Shown one piece after another: positions 20,131 to 28,727 of a DNA stretch of 64,000 nt. The stretch's first letter is position 1. The number at the start of each line of letters is the position of its first letter. Location: NCBI RefSeq assembly GCF_008107445.1, contig NZ_VSLD01000002.1:248001-312000 (forward strand), given 5' to 3'. The DNA comes from Arthrobacter echini (GTDB taxonomy: Bacteria > Actinomycetota > Actinomycetes > Actinomycetales > Micrococcaceae). The position numbers and the translations under genes are program-made. Below the pieces are notes generated by a model, which saw only the letters and a program-made list of their open reading frames with translations, was not told the origin of the DNA and searched no databases.

Positions 20131-20173
20131 GAACCCCGCCCTGCCGGGTCAGCGATTCGGGTCGGCGGGGTTC
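20131..20173. terminator. Hairpin after tRNA-Val
   Basis: GAACCCCGCC (20131-20140) pairs with GGCGGGGTTC (20164-20173) around a 23-base loop that has its own partial pairing. It lies between tRNA-Val and the end of the opposite-strand small membrane protein gene. Confidence 0.6.
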
Positions 20174-20200
20174 GCTGCATCGGCGCCGGCCTGTTGCCTG

Positions 20201-20416
20201 TCACCGGTTCCGCCTGATTCCGAGGAGCTTCTCCAAGAGCAGGATCGCGAGCAGTGACACGCCGAGCAGGAACATGGAGGCCAGCCACCACGCCGGTCCG
20301 TCCGCGTCCGTCGCGGTCCCGAGTCCCAGCCGGCGTGCCGCGACACACAGGGCTATCAGCGAAGCGCCGACCACGAACATGATGGCCCTGCGGTCCCGCC
20401 GTCGCTCGCCTGACAT
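20201..20416 (-). CDS. Small two-span membrane protein, unrecognised
   Basis: 71 residues. A basic N-terminus (MSGERRRDRR) is followed by two hydrophobic stretches (about 11-26 and 43-61) and a basic end (GIRRNR), so both termini are likely cytoplasmic. I recognise no family. It lies 24 bases beyond the stop of the secreted repeat-protein gene on the same strand and ends at the tRNA-Val hairpin, so the two may be co-transcribed. Coding status rests on the well-ordered hydrophobicity pattern and position. Confidence 0.5.
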   Translation of the reverse strand: MSGERRRDRRAIMFVVGASLIALCVAARRLGLGTATDADGPAWWLASMFLLGVSLLAILLLEKLLGIRRNR

Positions 20417-20440
20417 GATCCCAGCATAGGCTCCGCGGTA

Positions 20441-21169
20441 TCAGCGAGCCGCGGCCACGGCCACCGGCTCCCCGTCGACGAAGTCCACCACGTACACCTG
20501 GTCCATGATCGTCACGGTGCACTGCATCGCTCCGGTGACACGGCAGTCGTCCGGAGTCAGCGCCTCCGCCGGGTCCCCGAAGATCGGCTGGGACAGCTCC
20601 GGCGGCATCCCCGGAGGGGTCGGCTCATGGAACGGACGCGACACCGGCGGTTCCCCGAAGATCGGCTGGGACAGCTCCGGCGGCATCCCCGGAGGGGTCG
20701 GCTCATGGAACGGACGCGACACCGGCGGTTCCCCGAAGATCGGCTGGGACAGCTCCGGCGGCATCCCCGGAGGCGTCGGCTCATGGAACGGACGCGACAC
20801 CGGCGGCAGACAGGTGTAGGGGTCGGCAGGATCGGTCCACCAGGTCCCGGCGCCATCGACGGCGCAGGAGGGGTAGCCGGGAGCTGGCAGCGATTCGACG
20901 GGCAGATCACCACCCATGCCGCTCCCGGGGGGTACGGGGCTTCCGGGCGGACCGTCGACCCCCTCGGAGGGCTCCGCCGTGATTGGCTCGCTCCCTGCCG
21001 CGCCGGCACCGCCGGGAAGATTCTCTCCCGGTGGGAGCTGTGTCGGCGCGACGCCCATCGTCGAGGGGGCGTCGGCGGGCTCCTGACCTCCGGAGCCGAC
21101 CATCAGGGGGACGAGGAGAACGGTGGCCGTTCCGACACCCACGAGCAGAGACCTTGTTGTATGACGCAT
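20441..21169 (-). CDS. Secreted proline-rich protein with three 26-residue repeats
   Basis: 242 residues. An N-terminal signal (MRHTTRSLLVGVGTATVLLV) has no lipobox Cys. Next is a disordered Pro/Gly/Glu region to about residue 105. A short segment, YPSCAVDGAGTWWTDPADPY, is followed by three copies of a 26-residue unit (PPVSRPFHEPTPPGMPPELS plus QPIFGE). A C-terminal domain ends with a Cys pair (DDCRVTGAMQCTV) and hydrophobic strands. The ATG at 21169 is chosen over 21250 because it gives a clean signal peptide. I do not recognise the family. The repeats suggest an extended wall-spanning or binding region, which is inference. Confidence 0.65.
   Translation of the reverse strand: MRHTTRSLLVGVGTATVLLVPLMVGSGGQEPADAPSTMGVAPTQLPPGENLPGGAGAAGSEPITAEPSEGVDGPPGSPVPPGSGMGGDLPVESLPAPGYPSCAVDGAGTWWTDPADPYTCLPPVSRPFHEPTPPGMPPELSQPIFGEPPVSRPFHEPTPPGMPPELSQPIFGEPPVSRPFHEPTPPGMPPELSQPIFGDPAEALTPDDCRVTGAMQCTVTIMDQVYVVDFVDGEPVAVAAAR
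20575..20808. repeat. Three tandem 78-bp direct repeats inside the secreted protein gene
   Basis: Units begin at 20575, 20653 and 20731. They are almost identical at the base level; the third differs by GGCGTC instead of GGGGTC, plus end differences. The unit length is a multiple of three, so copy-number change keeps the reading frame. Near-identity including third codon positions implies recent duplication or ongoing homogenisation. Confidence 0.95.
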
Positions 21170-21283
21170 ATTCCACCCCAGTTGAGAGACCCAGGGGATG
21201 ACTGTAAGCCGCGCGCGATCGGCTGCGACACGGTATCCGTTACCCGACATGGGAGGTGGACTACCTGCGTTCTTTCTGTAGTG

Positions 21284-22240
21284 CTACCTGCTGGGCTGCA
21301 CATCCGGTAGCCGCTCCGCGAGATAGGTCAGGGCCTCCGAGACTCCGACCTCGATCTTCAGCGTGGCGAACTCGTCGCCACGCGTCCACCCGCGATTGAT
21401 GATCACCACCGGTTTGCCCTGCTTGAAGGCGCCGCGGACGAAGCGCAGTCCGCTCATCACCGTCAGTGATGACCCTGCCACCAGGAGCGCACCCGCCGTA
21501 TCGACCAGGGCGTAGGCCGCTGCCACCCGGTCCTTCGGGACGTTCTCACCGAAGTAGACGAAGTCCGGCTTGAGCATGCCCCCGCACACCGGACACGGAG
21601 CCATGGAGAAGTCACCCGTGTCGTCGACGTCGGCATCGGCGTCCGGGGCAACATCACCGGCGTCCGATTCCCGTTCGAGATAACCGGGATTGAGTTCCTC
21701 GAGGATCTCCGCCACCCGGCTCCTGGGGAAGACCGAGGCGCACTGGAGGCAGATCACTCGATCGAAGGTGCCATGCAGATCGATGACGTTCGAGCTACCG
21801 GCCGAGGAATGAAGTTTGTCGACATTCTGCGTGATCAGCCCGGTGAGCAGACCACGCTCCTCCATCCTGGCCACCGCGGCGTGGCCGGCGTTGGGATCGG
21901 CCCGGCGCAGGTGCCGCCAGCCCACATGGTTGCGCGCCCAGTAGCGTCGCCTCAGCGACTCGTCCCCGACGAACTGCTGATAGGTCATGGGGTTCCGCTT
22001 GACGGACTGCGGACCTCGGTAATCCGGGATCCCGGAGTCCGTGCTCAGACCCGCGCCGGTCAAAACCGCCAGTGGTAGTCCTCCGAGCACCGCGACGGCG
22101 TCGTCCAGTCGCGCCCGCTCCTCCGGTGCGAGCACCGCCAGCATCGACGCCGGGGCTTCGCTCACGAATCCCGTGAGACCGAGGCGTGGATGGGACTCCG
22201 GCCCCGGCAGCGGGTCACCCCCGCCCCCCGGGGTGGTCAC
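21284..22240 (-). CDS. NAD-dependent protein deacylase, sirtuin family (bacterial class II-like)
   Basis: Removes acyl groups from lysines using NAD. The 318-residue protein contains GAGLSTDSGIPDYRGP, GLITQNVDKLHSSAG, catalytic His in VIDLHGTFDRVICLQC, the second zinc pair CPVCGGMLKPDFVYFGE, and GSSLTVMSG. An acidic insertion (SDAGDVAPDADADVDDTGD) lies between the zinc pairs. The start is GTG and overlaps the stop of the upstream peroxiredoxin gene by four bases (GTGA), indicating translational coupling. The acyl preference cannot be read from the sequence. Confidence 0.92.
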   Translation of the reverse strand: MTTPGGGGDPLPGPESHPRLGLTGFVSEAPASMLAVLAPEERARLDDAVAVLGGLPLAVLTGAGLSTDSGIPDYRGPQSVKRNPMTYQQFVGDESLRRRYWARNHVGWRHLRRADPNAGHAAVARMEERGLLTGLITQNVDKLHSSAGSSNVIDLHGTFDRVICLQCASVFPRSRVAEILEELNPGYLERESDAGDVAPDADADVDDTGDFSMAPCPVCGGMLKPDFVYFGENVPKDRVAAAYALVDTAGALLVAGSSLTVMSGLRFVRGAFKQGKPVVIINRGWTRGDEFATLKIEVGVSEALTYLAERLPDVQPSR

Positions 22241-22701
22241 AGGGCGTCTTCGACCGAACTCAGGGCCTGCGAGTACTCGGCGATCGGTCGGCCCTGCCCA
22301 TGGGGGGAAGTGATGACGGAGCGCACCGAGCCACGTCCGTCGAGGACATAGCTGATCCGCTCGGCGTAGCCGTGCGTCTCGTCGAAAGCGTCGAAGGCCC
22401 GTGTCACCGACCCGTGCGGCCAGAAGTCGGCCAGCAGGTCGAATGAGATGTCATTCGTCTCCGCGAACGCCCGCAGCGTGTATTTGTGGTCGACGGCGAT
22501 CGCCACCAGTGTGACGCCCGCCGCATCGAACAGACCCAGATTGTCCCGGAGCTCGCCGAGTTCGTCCGTGCAGATGCGCGAGAAGGCGAACGGGAAGAAG
22601 ACCACCACGGAGCCGCCGCTCAGGGACGTACTGTCCACGGTCTCGCCGAACTGGTTGGCGAGGGAGAAGTCGGGTGAAAGCGCGCCGATGTCGAGGGCCA
22701 C
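22237..22701 (-). CDS. Peroxiredoxin, AhpE-like
   Basis: A 154-residue thioredoxin-fold peroxidase. FFPFAFSRICTDEL holds the PxxxSxxC active site with peroxidatic C44; Ser replaces the more usual Thr. There is no second Cys nearby, so it appears to be the 1-Cys AhpE type known from Mycobacterium, needing an external thiol. The genes downstream (sirtuin, overlapping by four bases) and upstream (DUF3052, three bases away) form one minus-strand operon that is divergent from aceE. Confidence 0.9.
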   Translation of the reverse strand: MALDIGALSPDFSLANQFGETVDSTSLSGGSVVVFFPFAFSRICTDELGELRDNLGLFDAAGVTLVAIAVDHKYTLRAFAETNDISFDLLADFWPHGSVTRAFDAFDETHGYAERISYVLDGRGSVRSVITSPHGQGRPIAEYSQALSSVEDAL

Positions 22702-22704
22702 GGA

Positions 22705-23121
22705 CTATTGCTTCCGGCTGACGAGTCGGGTCGCTGCCCATTCGCCGGACACGCCTGCGGAGGAGGTGGAGTGCAGGCCTGCCGTCGGGGCTGATTCCTG
22801 GATGTCCGCCGGAGCCACATAGCCCGGACGGCCCGACTTGGGCGTCAGGAGCCAGATCACGCCTCCCGCATCGAGCGAGAGGAGGGAGTCGACGAGTGCA
22901 TCCACGAGATCGCCGTCGCCGCTGCGCCACCACAGGATCACCCCGTCGACGACCTCCTGGTCATCCTCCGTCAGCAATTCACCGCCGAGGCCGCCCTCCA
23001 GCTGTTCGCGGAGGTCGAAGTCGACGTCGTCGTCGTAGCCGAGTTCCTGGACGAGGTCTCCGTCCTTGAAACCCAACTTGCCTGCCACGTCGACCGCAGT
23101 GGCGGCTTCAGCCTCGCTCAC
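22705..23121 (-). CDS. DUF3052 family protein
   Basis: A 138-residue acidic cytoplasmic protein. Conserved blocks are AGKLGFKDGDLVQELGYDDDVD, DGVILWWRSGDGDLVDALVD and VIWLLTPKSGRPGYVAPADIQE. The family is restricted to actinobacteria and usually encoded divergently from or beside aceE, as here. No function is established. It heads the operon with peroxiredoxin and sirtuin genes (gap of three bases). Confidence 0.88.
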   Translation of the reverse strand: MSEAEAATAVDVAGKLGFKDGDLVQELGYDDDVDFDLREQLEGGLGGELLTEDDQEVVDGVILWWRSGDGDLVDALVDSLLSLDAGGVIWLLTPKSGRPGYVAPADIQESAPTAGLHSTSSAGVSGEWAATRLVSRKQ

Positions 23122-23480
23122 TTAGCTCCTCCTGAAAAGACGGGCCGTCGCGTGACGCGCCCTCGGGTCCATGCTCGTTGCTACCAGTCGATCGCTTCAC
23201 ACGCTACGCATCTATACGCCGGGCATCAAGCCAGTACGGGGTTTTCGCCGTCGCGGCAGTGTGTGGTGCGCGGCCGTCAGCTACGGACACGCCCTCGGCG
23301 TAATCCGGCCGGGACCCTCTCGTCGCTACGCACCGCACCGGCGGCGGCGATAGAGTGAGGAACTATATGGCCGCGGCGCTGTCGCCCGGCGGCCCGGCAT
23401 GCATTTCGGCACCCGCCGACGAGGTGGGTCCAGGTATAAAGCGACACGGACGCAGGTCCGTGGAAGTGGAGAGATATCGC
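23122..23480. promoter_or_regulatory. Divergent control region between DUF3052 and aceE
   Basis: 359 bases without a credible gene. A TATAAA-type -10 candidate lies at about 23434-23440 in GGTATAAAG, some 40 bases before the aceE start, but no convincing -35 element goes with it. The aceE ribosome site GGAGAG is at about 23468-23473. I see no strong operator palindrome. Confidence 0.4.
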
Positions 23481-26234
23481 GTGGCTGCAGAACAAGGTAC
23501 AGCGGACATCCTGAGCGGTCTGACGGTGGGTAAGTCGGACGGGGATCCGGAGGAGACCGCCGAATGGATCGAGTCCCTCGATCAGTTGATCCGTTCCCAG
23601 GGGACCGAACGCGCGCAGTACATCATGCGGTCGCTGCTGCAGCGGGCCGGCGCCCAGTCGGTGGGCGTGCCGATGGTCACGACCACGGACTACGTGAACA
23701 CGATCCCGCCCGACCAGGAGCCGGACTTCCCCGGGGACGAGGAGATCGAGCGGAAGTACCGTGCGTGGTTGCGGTGGAACGCCGCGGTGATGGTGCACCG
23801 CGCCCAGCGCCCGGAGATCGGTGTGGGCGGGCACATCTCCACCTATGCGGGGGCGGCGACGCTGTACGAGGTGGGCTTCAACCACTTCTTCAAGGGCCGG
23901 AACCACCCCGATGGTGGCGATCAGGTGTTCTTCCAGGGTCACGCCTCCCCGGGCATGTATGCCAGGGCGTATCTCGAGGGTCGGCTGTCGGAGGAGGATC
24001 TGGACGGCTTCCGCCAGGAGAAGTCCAAGGAGGGCCACGCCCTGTCCTCCTACCCGCACCCGCGGCTGATGCCGGAGTTCTGGGAGTTCCCGACCGTGTC
24101 CATGGGAATCGGGCCGATGAACGCGATCTACCAGGCGCAGTCCAACCGGTATCTGCACAACCGCGGGGTGAAGGACACCTCGGGGCAGCAGGTATGGGCA
24201 TTCCTCGGTGACGGCGAGATGGACGAGCCGGAGTCGCGTGGTCTGCTGCAGTTGGCGGCGAACGAGAATCTGGACAACCTGAATTTCGTGATCAACTGCA
24301 ACCTGCAGCGCCTGGACGGTCCGGTACGCGGTAACGGGAAGATCATGCAGGAACTCGAGGCCTTCTTCCGCGGCGCCGGCTGGAACGTCATCAAGGTCGT
24401 GTGGGGCCGGGAGTGGGACGGCCTGCTGGCCAAGGACGACGACGGCGCGCTGGTGGACATCATGAACCAGACCCCGGACGGGGACTACCAGACGTACAAG
24501 GCCGAGTCCGGTGGATTCGTCCGGGATCATTTCTTCGGCAAGTCCCCGCAGACCAAGGCCATGGTCGAGGATCTGTCCGACGCGGAGATCTGGAACCTCA
24601 AGCGCGGCGGGCACGACTACCGCAAGGTCTACGCCGCGTACAAGGCGGCTACCGAGTTCAAGGGCAAGCCGACGGTGATCCTGGCCAAGACGGTCAAGGG
24701 CTACGGTCTGGGTTCGCACTTCGAGGGCCGCAACGCGACCCACCAGATGAAGAAGCTCACCAACGCCGATCTGAAGGCATTCCGCGATCACCTGCGGATC
24801 CCGGTCACCGACGAGCAGATCGACGACGACCTCTACAACGCCCCGTACTACCGCCCGGATGCCGACTCCCCGGAGATCGCGTACCTGCTCGAGCGGCGTC
24901 GGGAGCTCGGCGGTTTCGTGCCCGAGCGGCGAACCGAGCACTCCGACATCGTCCTGCCCGGGGACAAGGCCTACGAGGGGGCCAAGCGCGGGTCGGGGAA
25001 GCAGATGGCTGCCACGACCATGGCATTCGTGCGGGTCCTCAAGGACATGATGCGGGACAAGGAGTTCGGTGAGCGGATCGTGCCGATCATCCCGGACGAG
25101 GCCCGGACCTTCGGCATGGACTCGTTCTTCCCGACCGCGAAGATCTACAACCCCAAGGGCCAGAACTACCTGTCCGTGGACCGGGACCTGATCCTCGCCT
25201 ACAAGGAATCGATCGAGGGTCAGATCCTGCACGCGGGCATCAACGAGGCCGGATCGGTCGCGGCGTTCACCGCCGCCGGGTCGGCCTATGCCACTCACGG
25301 TGAGCCGTTGATCCCCATCTACGTCTTCTACTCGATGTTCGGTTTCCAGCGCACCGGGGACGGCATCTGGGCGGCGGCGGACCAGATGACGCGCGGCTTC
25401 ATCATCGGAGCCACAGCCGGGCGGACCACCCTCACCGGAGAAGGGCTGCAGCACGCCGACGGCCACTCGCCCCTGCTGGCATCCACGAATCCTGCCGTGG
25501 TGTCCTACGATCCGGCCTTCGGGTACGAGATCGGGCGCATCATGCAGGACGGACTCAATCGGATGTACGGGGACATCGGCGACAAGCCCGAGTCCTTCCG
25601 CAACGTCATGTACTACCTCACCGTGTACAACGAGCCCATCCTGCAGCCGGCCGAGCCCGAGGACCTCGACGTAGAAGGCCTGCTCAGGGGCATCTACCAC
25701 CTTCGGTCCGCGACCGTGCAGGGACCTGTAGCGCAGCTGCTCGCTTCCGGTGTGGCCGTGCCCTGGGCCCTCGAAGCCCAGGCAATCCTCGCCGAGGAAT
25801 GGGGTGTGGCAGCCCACGTGTGGTCCGTGACGTCCTGGAACGAACTGCGCCGCGACGGTCTCGACGCCGAGGAGCAGGCGTTCCTGCACCCCGACGCCGA
25901 ACCCCGCACCCCCTTCGTCACCGAGCAGCTCAAGGACGCCGCCGGGCCGATCGTCGCGGTCACAGACTTCATGAAGGCCGTCCCCGACCAGATCCGCCAG
26001 TTCCTGCCCAACGACTTCGCGACCCTCGGCGCCGACGGCTTCGGCTTCTCGGACACCCGCCAGGCCGCACGTCGGTACTTCAAGATCGACACCCACTCCA
26101 TCGTCGTCCGGGCCCTGGAGATGCTCGTGCGCAGCGGCGACCTCGACGCCGGCATCCCGCAGCAGGCCATCGAGAAGTACAGCCTGCACGACATCAACGC
26201 GGGCACCACCGGCACCACCGGCGGAGACGCCTGA
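23481..26234 (+). CDS. aceE: Pyruvate dehydrogenase E1 component, homodimeric type
   Basis: Thiamine diphosphate enzyme that decarboxylates pyruvate and acetylates the E2 lipoyl group. The 917-residue protein is of the AceE type. The TPP-binding block is [12 protein letters not shown] followed about 25 residues later by [35 protein letters not shown] contains the conserved substrate-site His, and TVKGYGLG and [10 protein letters not shown] are further family blocks. GTG 23481 is chosen because GGAGAG precedes it by 7 bases and homologues start near [10 protein letters not shown]; upstream in-frame codons are unlike the family. It is followed by a strong terminator and then the fatty-acid synthesis regulator. 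Confidence 0.96.
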   Translation: MAAEQGTADILSGLTVGKSDGDPEETAEWIESLDQLIRSQGTERAQYIMRSLLQRAGAQSVGVPMVTTTDYVNTIPPDQEPDFPGDEEIERKYRAWLRWNAAVMVHRAQRPEIGVGGHISTYAGAATLYEVGFNHFFKGRNHPDGGDQVFFQGHASPGMYARAYLEGRLSEEDLDGFRQEKSKEGHALSSYPHPRLMPEFWEFPTVSMGIGPMNAIYQAQSNRYLHNRGVKDTSGQQVWAFLGDGEMDEPESRGLLQLAANENLDNLNFVINCNLQRLDGPVRGNGKIMQELEAFFRGAGWNVIKVVWGREWDGLLAKDDDGALVDIMNQTPDGDYQTYKAESGGFVRDHFFGKSPQTKAMVEDLSDAEIWNLKRGGHDYRKVYAAYKAATEFKGKPTVILAKTVKGYGLGSHFEGRNATHQMKKLTNADLKAFRDHLRIPVTDEQIDDDLYNAPYYRPDADSPEIAYLLERRRELGGFVPERRTEHSDIVLPGDKAYEGAKRGSGKQMAATTMAFVRVLKDMMRDKEFGERIVPIIPDEARTFGMDSFFPTAKIYNPKGQNYLSVDRDLILAYKESIEGQILHAGINEAGSVAAFTAAGSAYATHGEPLIPIYVFYSMFGFQRTGDGIWAAADQMTRGFIIGATAGRTTLTGEGLQHADGHSPLLASTNPAVVSYDPAFGYEIGRIMQDGLNRMYGDIGDKPESFRNVMYYLTVYNEPILQPAEPEDLDVEGLLRGIYHLRSATVQGPVAQLLASGVAVPWALEAQAILAEEWGVAAHVWSVTSWNELRRDGLDAEEQAFLHPDAEPRTPFVTEQLKDAAGPIVAVTDFMKAVPDQIRQFLPNDFATLGADGFGFSDTRQAARRYFKIDTHSIVVRALEMLVRSGDLDAGIPQQAIEKYSLHDINAGTTGTTGGDA

Positions 26235-26253
26235 CCGGAGGGACAGCGGACGC

Positions 26254-26304
26254 GACGGCGTGATCAGGCAGGTGACTGCCCGATCACGCCGTCGTTCCTT
26301 TTTG
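26254..26304 (+). terminator. Intrinsic terminator of aceE
   Basis: GACGGCGTGATC (26254-26265) and GATCACGCCGTC (26282-26293) make a perfect 12-bp stem. An inner GGCA/TGCC extension is separated by one mismatch. GTTCCTTTTTG follows, a proper T-tract. Confidence 0.88.
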
Positions 26305-26318
26305 TAGCCTTCACACAA
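26302..26318. promoter_or_regulatory. Candidate FasR operator in front of the PucR-type regulator gene
   Basis: TTGTAGCCTTCACACAA shares 13 of 17 bases, at the same spacing, with TTGTAGAGTTCCTACAA before fabD. It lies about 25 bases upstream of a TATGCT -10 candidate, a position suited to an activator or autoregulator. The link to the regulator is inference. Confidence 0.5.
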
Positions 26319-26342
26319 ATGGGTCCTGCGGATCGCACGCCG

Positions 26343-26348
26343 TATGCT
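26343..26348 (+). promoter_or_regulatory. Candidate -10 element of a leaderless regulator mRNA
   Basis: TATGCT ends seven bases before the ATG at 26355 and no ribosome site precedes that ATG. This geometry fits a leaderless transcript starting at or near the A of ATG, common in actinobacteria. Confidence 0.4.
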
Positions 26349-26354
26349 CTGAAC

Positions 26355-27683
26355 ATGCCGCAGTCCGCACCTGGCCCCGGGAGTGCCCGCAGTGGCCCCG
26401 GAGCGACGAACGCAGGAACTACTCCCCCGGATCCGGCGACCGTGGAGAAACTCCGCGCCACCATCGGCTCCCTGTCCACGGCGACCCTCCGACAGCTCGA
26501 CGCGGATCTTCCGTGGTACCGCGGCCTGCGTCCCGACGAGCGCTCCGCCCTCGGCATGGTGGCCCAGAAAGGTATCGCGTCGTTCGTCAACTGGTACCAG
26601 AAGCCTGTCTCGCCCGCGTGGGTCCTCAGCGACGTCTTCGGCACCGCGCCGACAGAACTGACGCGGTCCATCAGCCTGCAGAAAGCACTGCAGCTGATCC
26701 GTGTGGTGGTACAGGTCGTCGAGGACCACGTACCGTTCCTCGCCCCCGAGCCCGACCAGGGGCCGCTGCGCGAAGCGGTCCTGCGCTACTCACGGGAGGT
26801 CGCCTTCGCGGCGGCCGACGTCTACGCGCGGGCCGCCGAGACCCGGGGTTCCTGGGACACCCGGCTGGAGGCGCTGGTCGTGGACGCCATCCTGCGGGGC
26901 GAGAGCTCGGACGCACTGCGCTCCCGCATCGCCGCCGTCGGCTGGACCTCCCAGGCGCCCATCACGGTGATGGTCGGCAGCGCGCCGGAGGACCCCAACG
27001 CGAGTCTGCTGCATGAACTGCGTCGCATCACAGGTCGCCTGGCCGAGGACGTGCTCGTGGGGATCCAGGGCGAGCGCCTCATCCTGGTCCTGGGCGGCGT
27101 CCGCGATCCGGCGAAGGCGTACCCGCGCATCAGCGAGCTCTTCGGTCCCGGAGCAGTGGTTTTCGGACCGGAGGCCGCCTCCCTGGTGAGCGCCAGCAGT
27201 TCGGCGCAGGCGGCGTTCGCAGGTCTCACCGCTGCGAGGGCCTGGCCCGACGCGCCGCGGCCCGTCTCATCCGAGGACCTGTGGCCGGAGCGGGTCGTCT
27301 CGGGCGATGCCACAGCCCGCAGCGAGCTCGTCCACACCATCTACCGACCACTGCTCGCGGCTTCGAACGGCCTGGAGCAGACCCTGTCCTCCTACCTCGA
27401 GCTCGGCCACTCCCTGGAAGCCACCTCGAGATCGCTCTTCGTCCACGCGAACACCGTGCGCTACCGGCTGCGGCGCGTGTGCGATGTGACGGGCTGGGAT
27501 CCGCTGCTTCCGCGCGAGGCCTACGTCCTCCACACCGCGCTCGTGGTGGGGCGTCTCGCCCAGGAGTCCCGTCCGCCGGACGCCGGTCATCCCGGAGCGG
27601 GCGCGACCCCGGGACGCACCCCGCGCGCGACCCCGGGAGCGAAGACGAGACCGACGACAGCCGGCCGTCCCCGCTCGTTGTAG
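26355..27683 (+). CDS. fasR: PucR/CdaR-type transcriptional regulator of fatty-acid synthesis (FasR-like)
   Basis: 442 residues. After a disordered Pro/Gly N-terminus, residues about 30-170 form a helical domain (LDADLPWYRGLRPDERS, GIASFVNWYQKP). A middle GGDEF-like CdaR region follows. The C-terminal PucR helix-turn-helix is LEATSRSLFVHANTVRYRLRRV. In Streptomyces coelicolor the gene at this exact place, upstream of fabD, encodes FasR, which activates the fabD-fabH-acpP-fabF operon; the same role is inferred here. A basic, Pro-rich tail closes the protein. The start at 26355 lacks a ribosome site and may be leaderless; ATG 26319 is the alternative. The last codons overlap the candidate operator of fabD. 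Confidence 0.85.
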   Translation: MPQSAPGPGSARSGPGATNAGTTPPDPATVEKLRATIGSLSTATLRQLDADLPWYRGLRPDERSALGMVAQKGIASFVNWYQKPVSPAWVLSDVFGTAPTELTRSISLQKALQLIRVVVQVVEDHVPFLAPEPDQGPLREAVLRYSREVAFAAADVYARAAETRGSWDTRLEALVVDAILRGESSDALRSRIAAVGWTSQAPITVMVGSAPEDPNASLLHELRRITGRLAEDVLVGIQGERLILVLGGVRDPAKAYPRISELFGPGAVVFGPEAASLVSASSSAQAAFAGLTAARAWPDAPRPVSSEDLWPERVVSGDATARSELVHTIYRPLLAASNGLEQTLSSYLELGHSLEATSRSLFVHANTVRYRLRRVCDVTGWDPLLPREAYVLHTALVVGRLAQESRPPDAGHPGAGATPGRTPRATPGAKTRPTTAGRPRSL

Positions 27684-27694
27684 AGTTCCTACAA
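27678..27694. promoter_or_regulatory. Candidate FasR operator in the fabD promoter region
   Basis: TTGTAGAGTTCCTACAA is a perfect inverted repeat with 6-base arms and a 5-base spacer, overlapping the regulator's stop codon. Two further inverted repeats follow before fabD: AACCAGCTTGGTT at 27703-27715 and CCGGGAATGCTTCCCCGG at about 27727-27744. Confidence 0.55.
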
Positions 27695-27761
27695 AAGGGT
27701 TGAACCAGCTTGGTTCTGCCGGACACCCGGGAATGCTTCCCCGGTTTGGAAAGCTGGAACA

Positions 27762-28727
27762 GTGCTTGCAATCGCCTGCCCCGGACAGGGCTCCCAGACC
27801 CCGGGCTTCCTGAGCCCCTGGCTCGATCTTCCCGGAGTTCGTGACCAGCTCGAACACCTCAGCGACCGTGCGGGCCTGGACCTCGTCCGCCATGGCACTG
27901 TTTCCGACGAGGAGACGATCAAGGACACAGCTGTTGCCCAACCGCTCATCGTCGCCGCGGGTCTCGTCACCGCGCGTCTGCTCCTCGAGGATCACGTCCT
28001 CACCGCGTCCACCGTGCTCGCGGGACACTCCGTGGGAGAGCTGACGGCCTCGGCCGTCGCCGGGGCGCTGACCGAGGAGGACGCCATCGCTTTCGTGCGC
28101 GTCCGGGCGAATGCCATGGCGGAGGCGGCCGCGGCGACGCCGACCGGGATGAGTGCGGTGCTCGGGGGCGATCCCGACGAGGTCGCGGACCGGCTGTCGC
28201 ACATCGGACTCACGGCGGCGAACGCCAATGGCGGTGGGCAGGTCGTCGCGGCAGGGACGCTCGAGCAGCTGAGGGCGCTCGGGGAGGACCCTCCGGCCAG
28301 AGCCCGCGTCATTCCGCTGAAAGTCGCCGGGGCATTCCACACCCACCACATGTCGCCCGCGGTCACAGCCCTCGAAGAACTCCGGAGCGCACTCTCACCG
28401 GCCGACCCCACCGCCACCCTCATCTCCAACCACGACGGCAAGCCCGTGATCAGGGGCGACGGCAACCTGGACAGCCTCATCGCACAGGTGTCCCGGCCGG
28501 TCCGCTGGGATCTCTGCATGGAGTCGATGCAGCACATGGGCATCACCGGCCTGATCGAATTGTCACCGGCAGGCACCCTGACCGGCTTGGCGAAGCGCGG
28601 AATGCGCGGAACAGCAGCGCTGGCCGTAAAATCTCCCGGGGACCTGGAAGCCGCCCGTGCTTTCATCGAAGAACACTCGCGAACCACGGACCCCGATCCG
28701 TCCATCACAGCCGAAGGACCCCAGTGA
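27762..28727 (+). CDS. fabD: Malonyl-CoA:ACP transacylase
   Basis: Moves malonyl from CoA to the acyl carrier protein. The 321-residue protein shows GQGSQTPG at the N-terminus, the nucleophile GHSVGEL with S90, an Arg-containing RANAM helix, and catalytic H193 in VAGAFHTHHM. The start is GTG. It opens the operon fabD-fabH-acpP-fabF; its stop overlaps the fabH start by four bases (GTGA). The upstream inverted repeats suggest regulated transcription. Confidence 0.96.
   Translation: MLAIACPGQGSQTPGFLSPWLDLPGVRDQLEHLSDRAGLDLVRHGTVSDEETIKDTAVAQPLIVAAGLVTARLLLEDHVLTASTVLAGHSVGELTASAVAGALTEEDAIAFVRVRANAMAEAAAATPTGMSAVLGGDPDEVADRLSHIGLTAANANGGGQVVAAGTLEQLRALGEDPPARARVIPLKVAGAFHTHHMSPAVTALEELRSALSPADPTATLISNHDGKPVIRGDGNLDSLIAQVSRPVRWDLCMESMQHMGITGLIELSPAGTLTGLAKRGMRGTAALAVKSPGDLEAARAFIEEHSRTTDPDPSITAEGPQ

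Noticed and set aside
20575-20808. Possible CRISPR array
   Set aside because: The three 78-bp units are contiguous with no spacers and lie in frame inside a protein gene; no cas genes.
23277-26729. Open frame of 1150 codons on the minus strand opposite aceE
   Set aside because: Antisense shadow of a highly conserved AceE; no domain visible, and it runs across a terminator and a promoter region.
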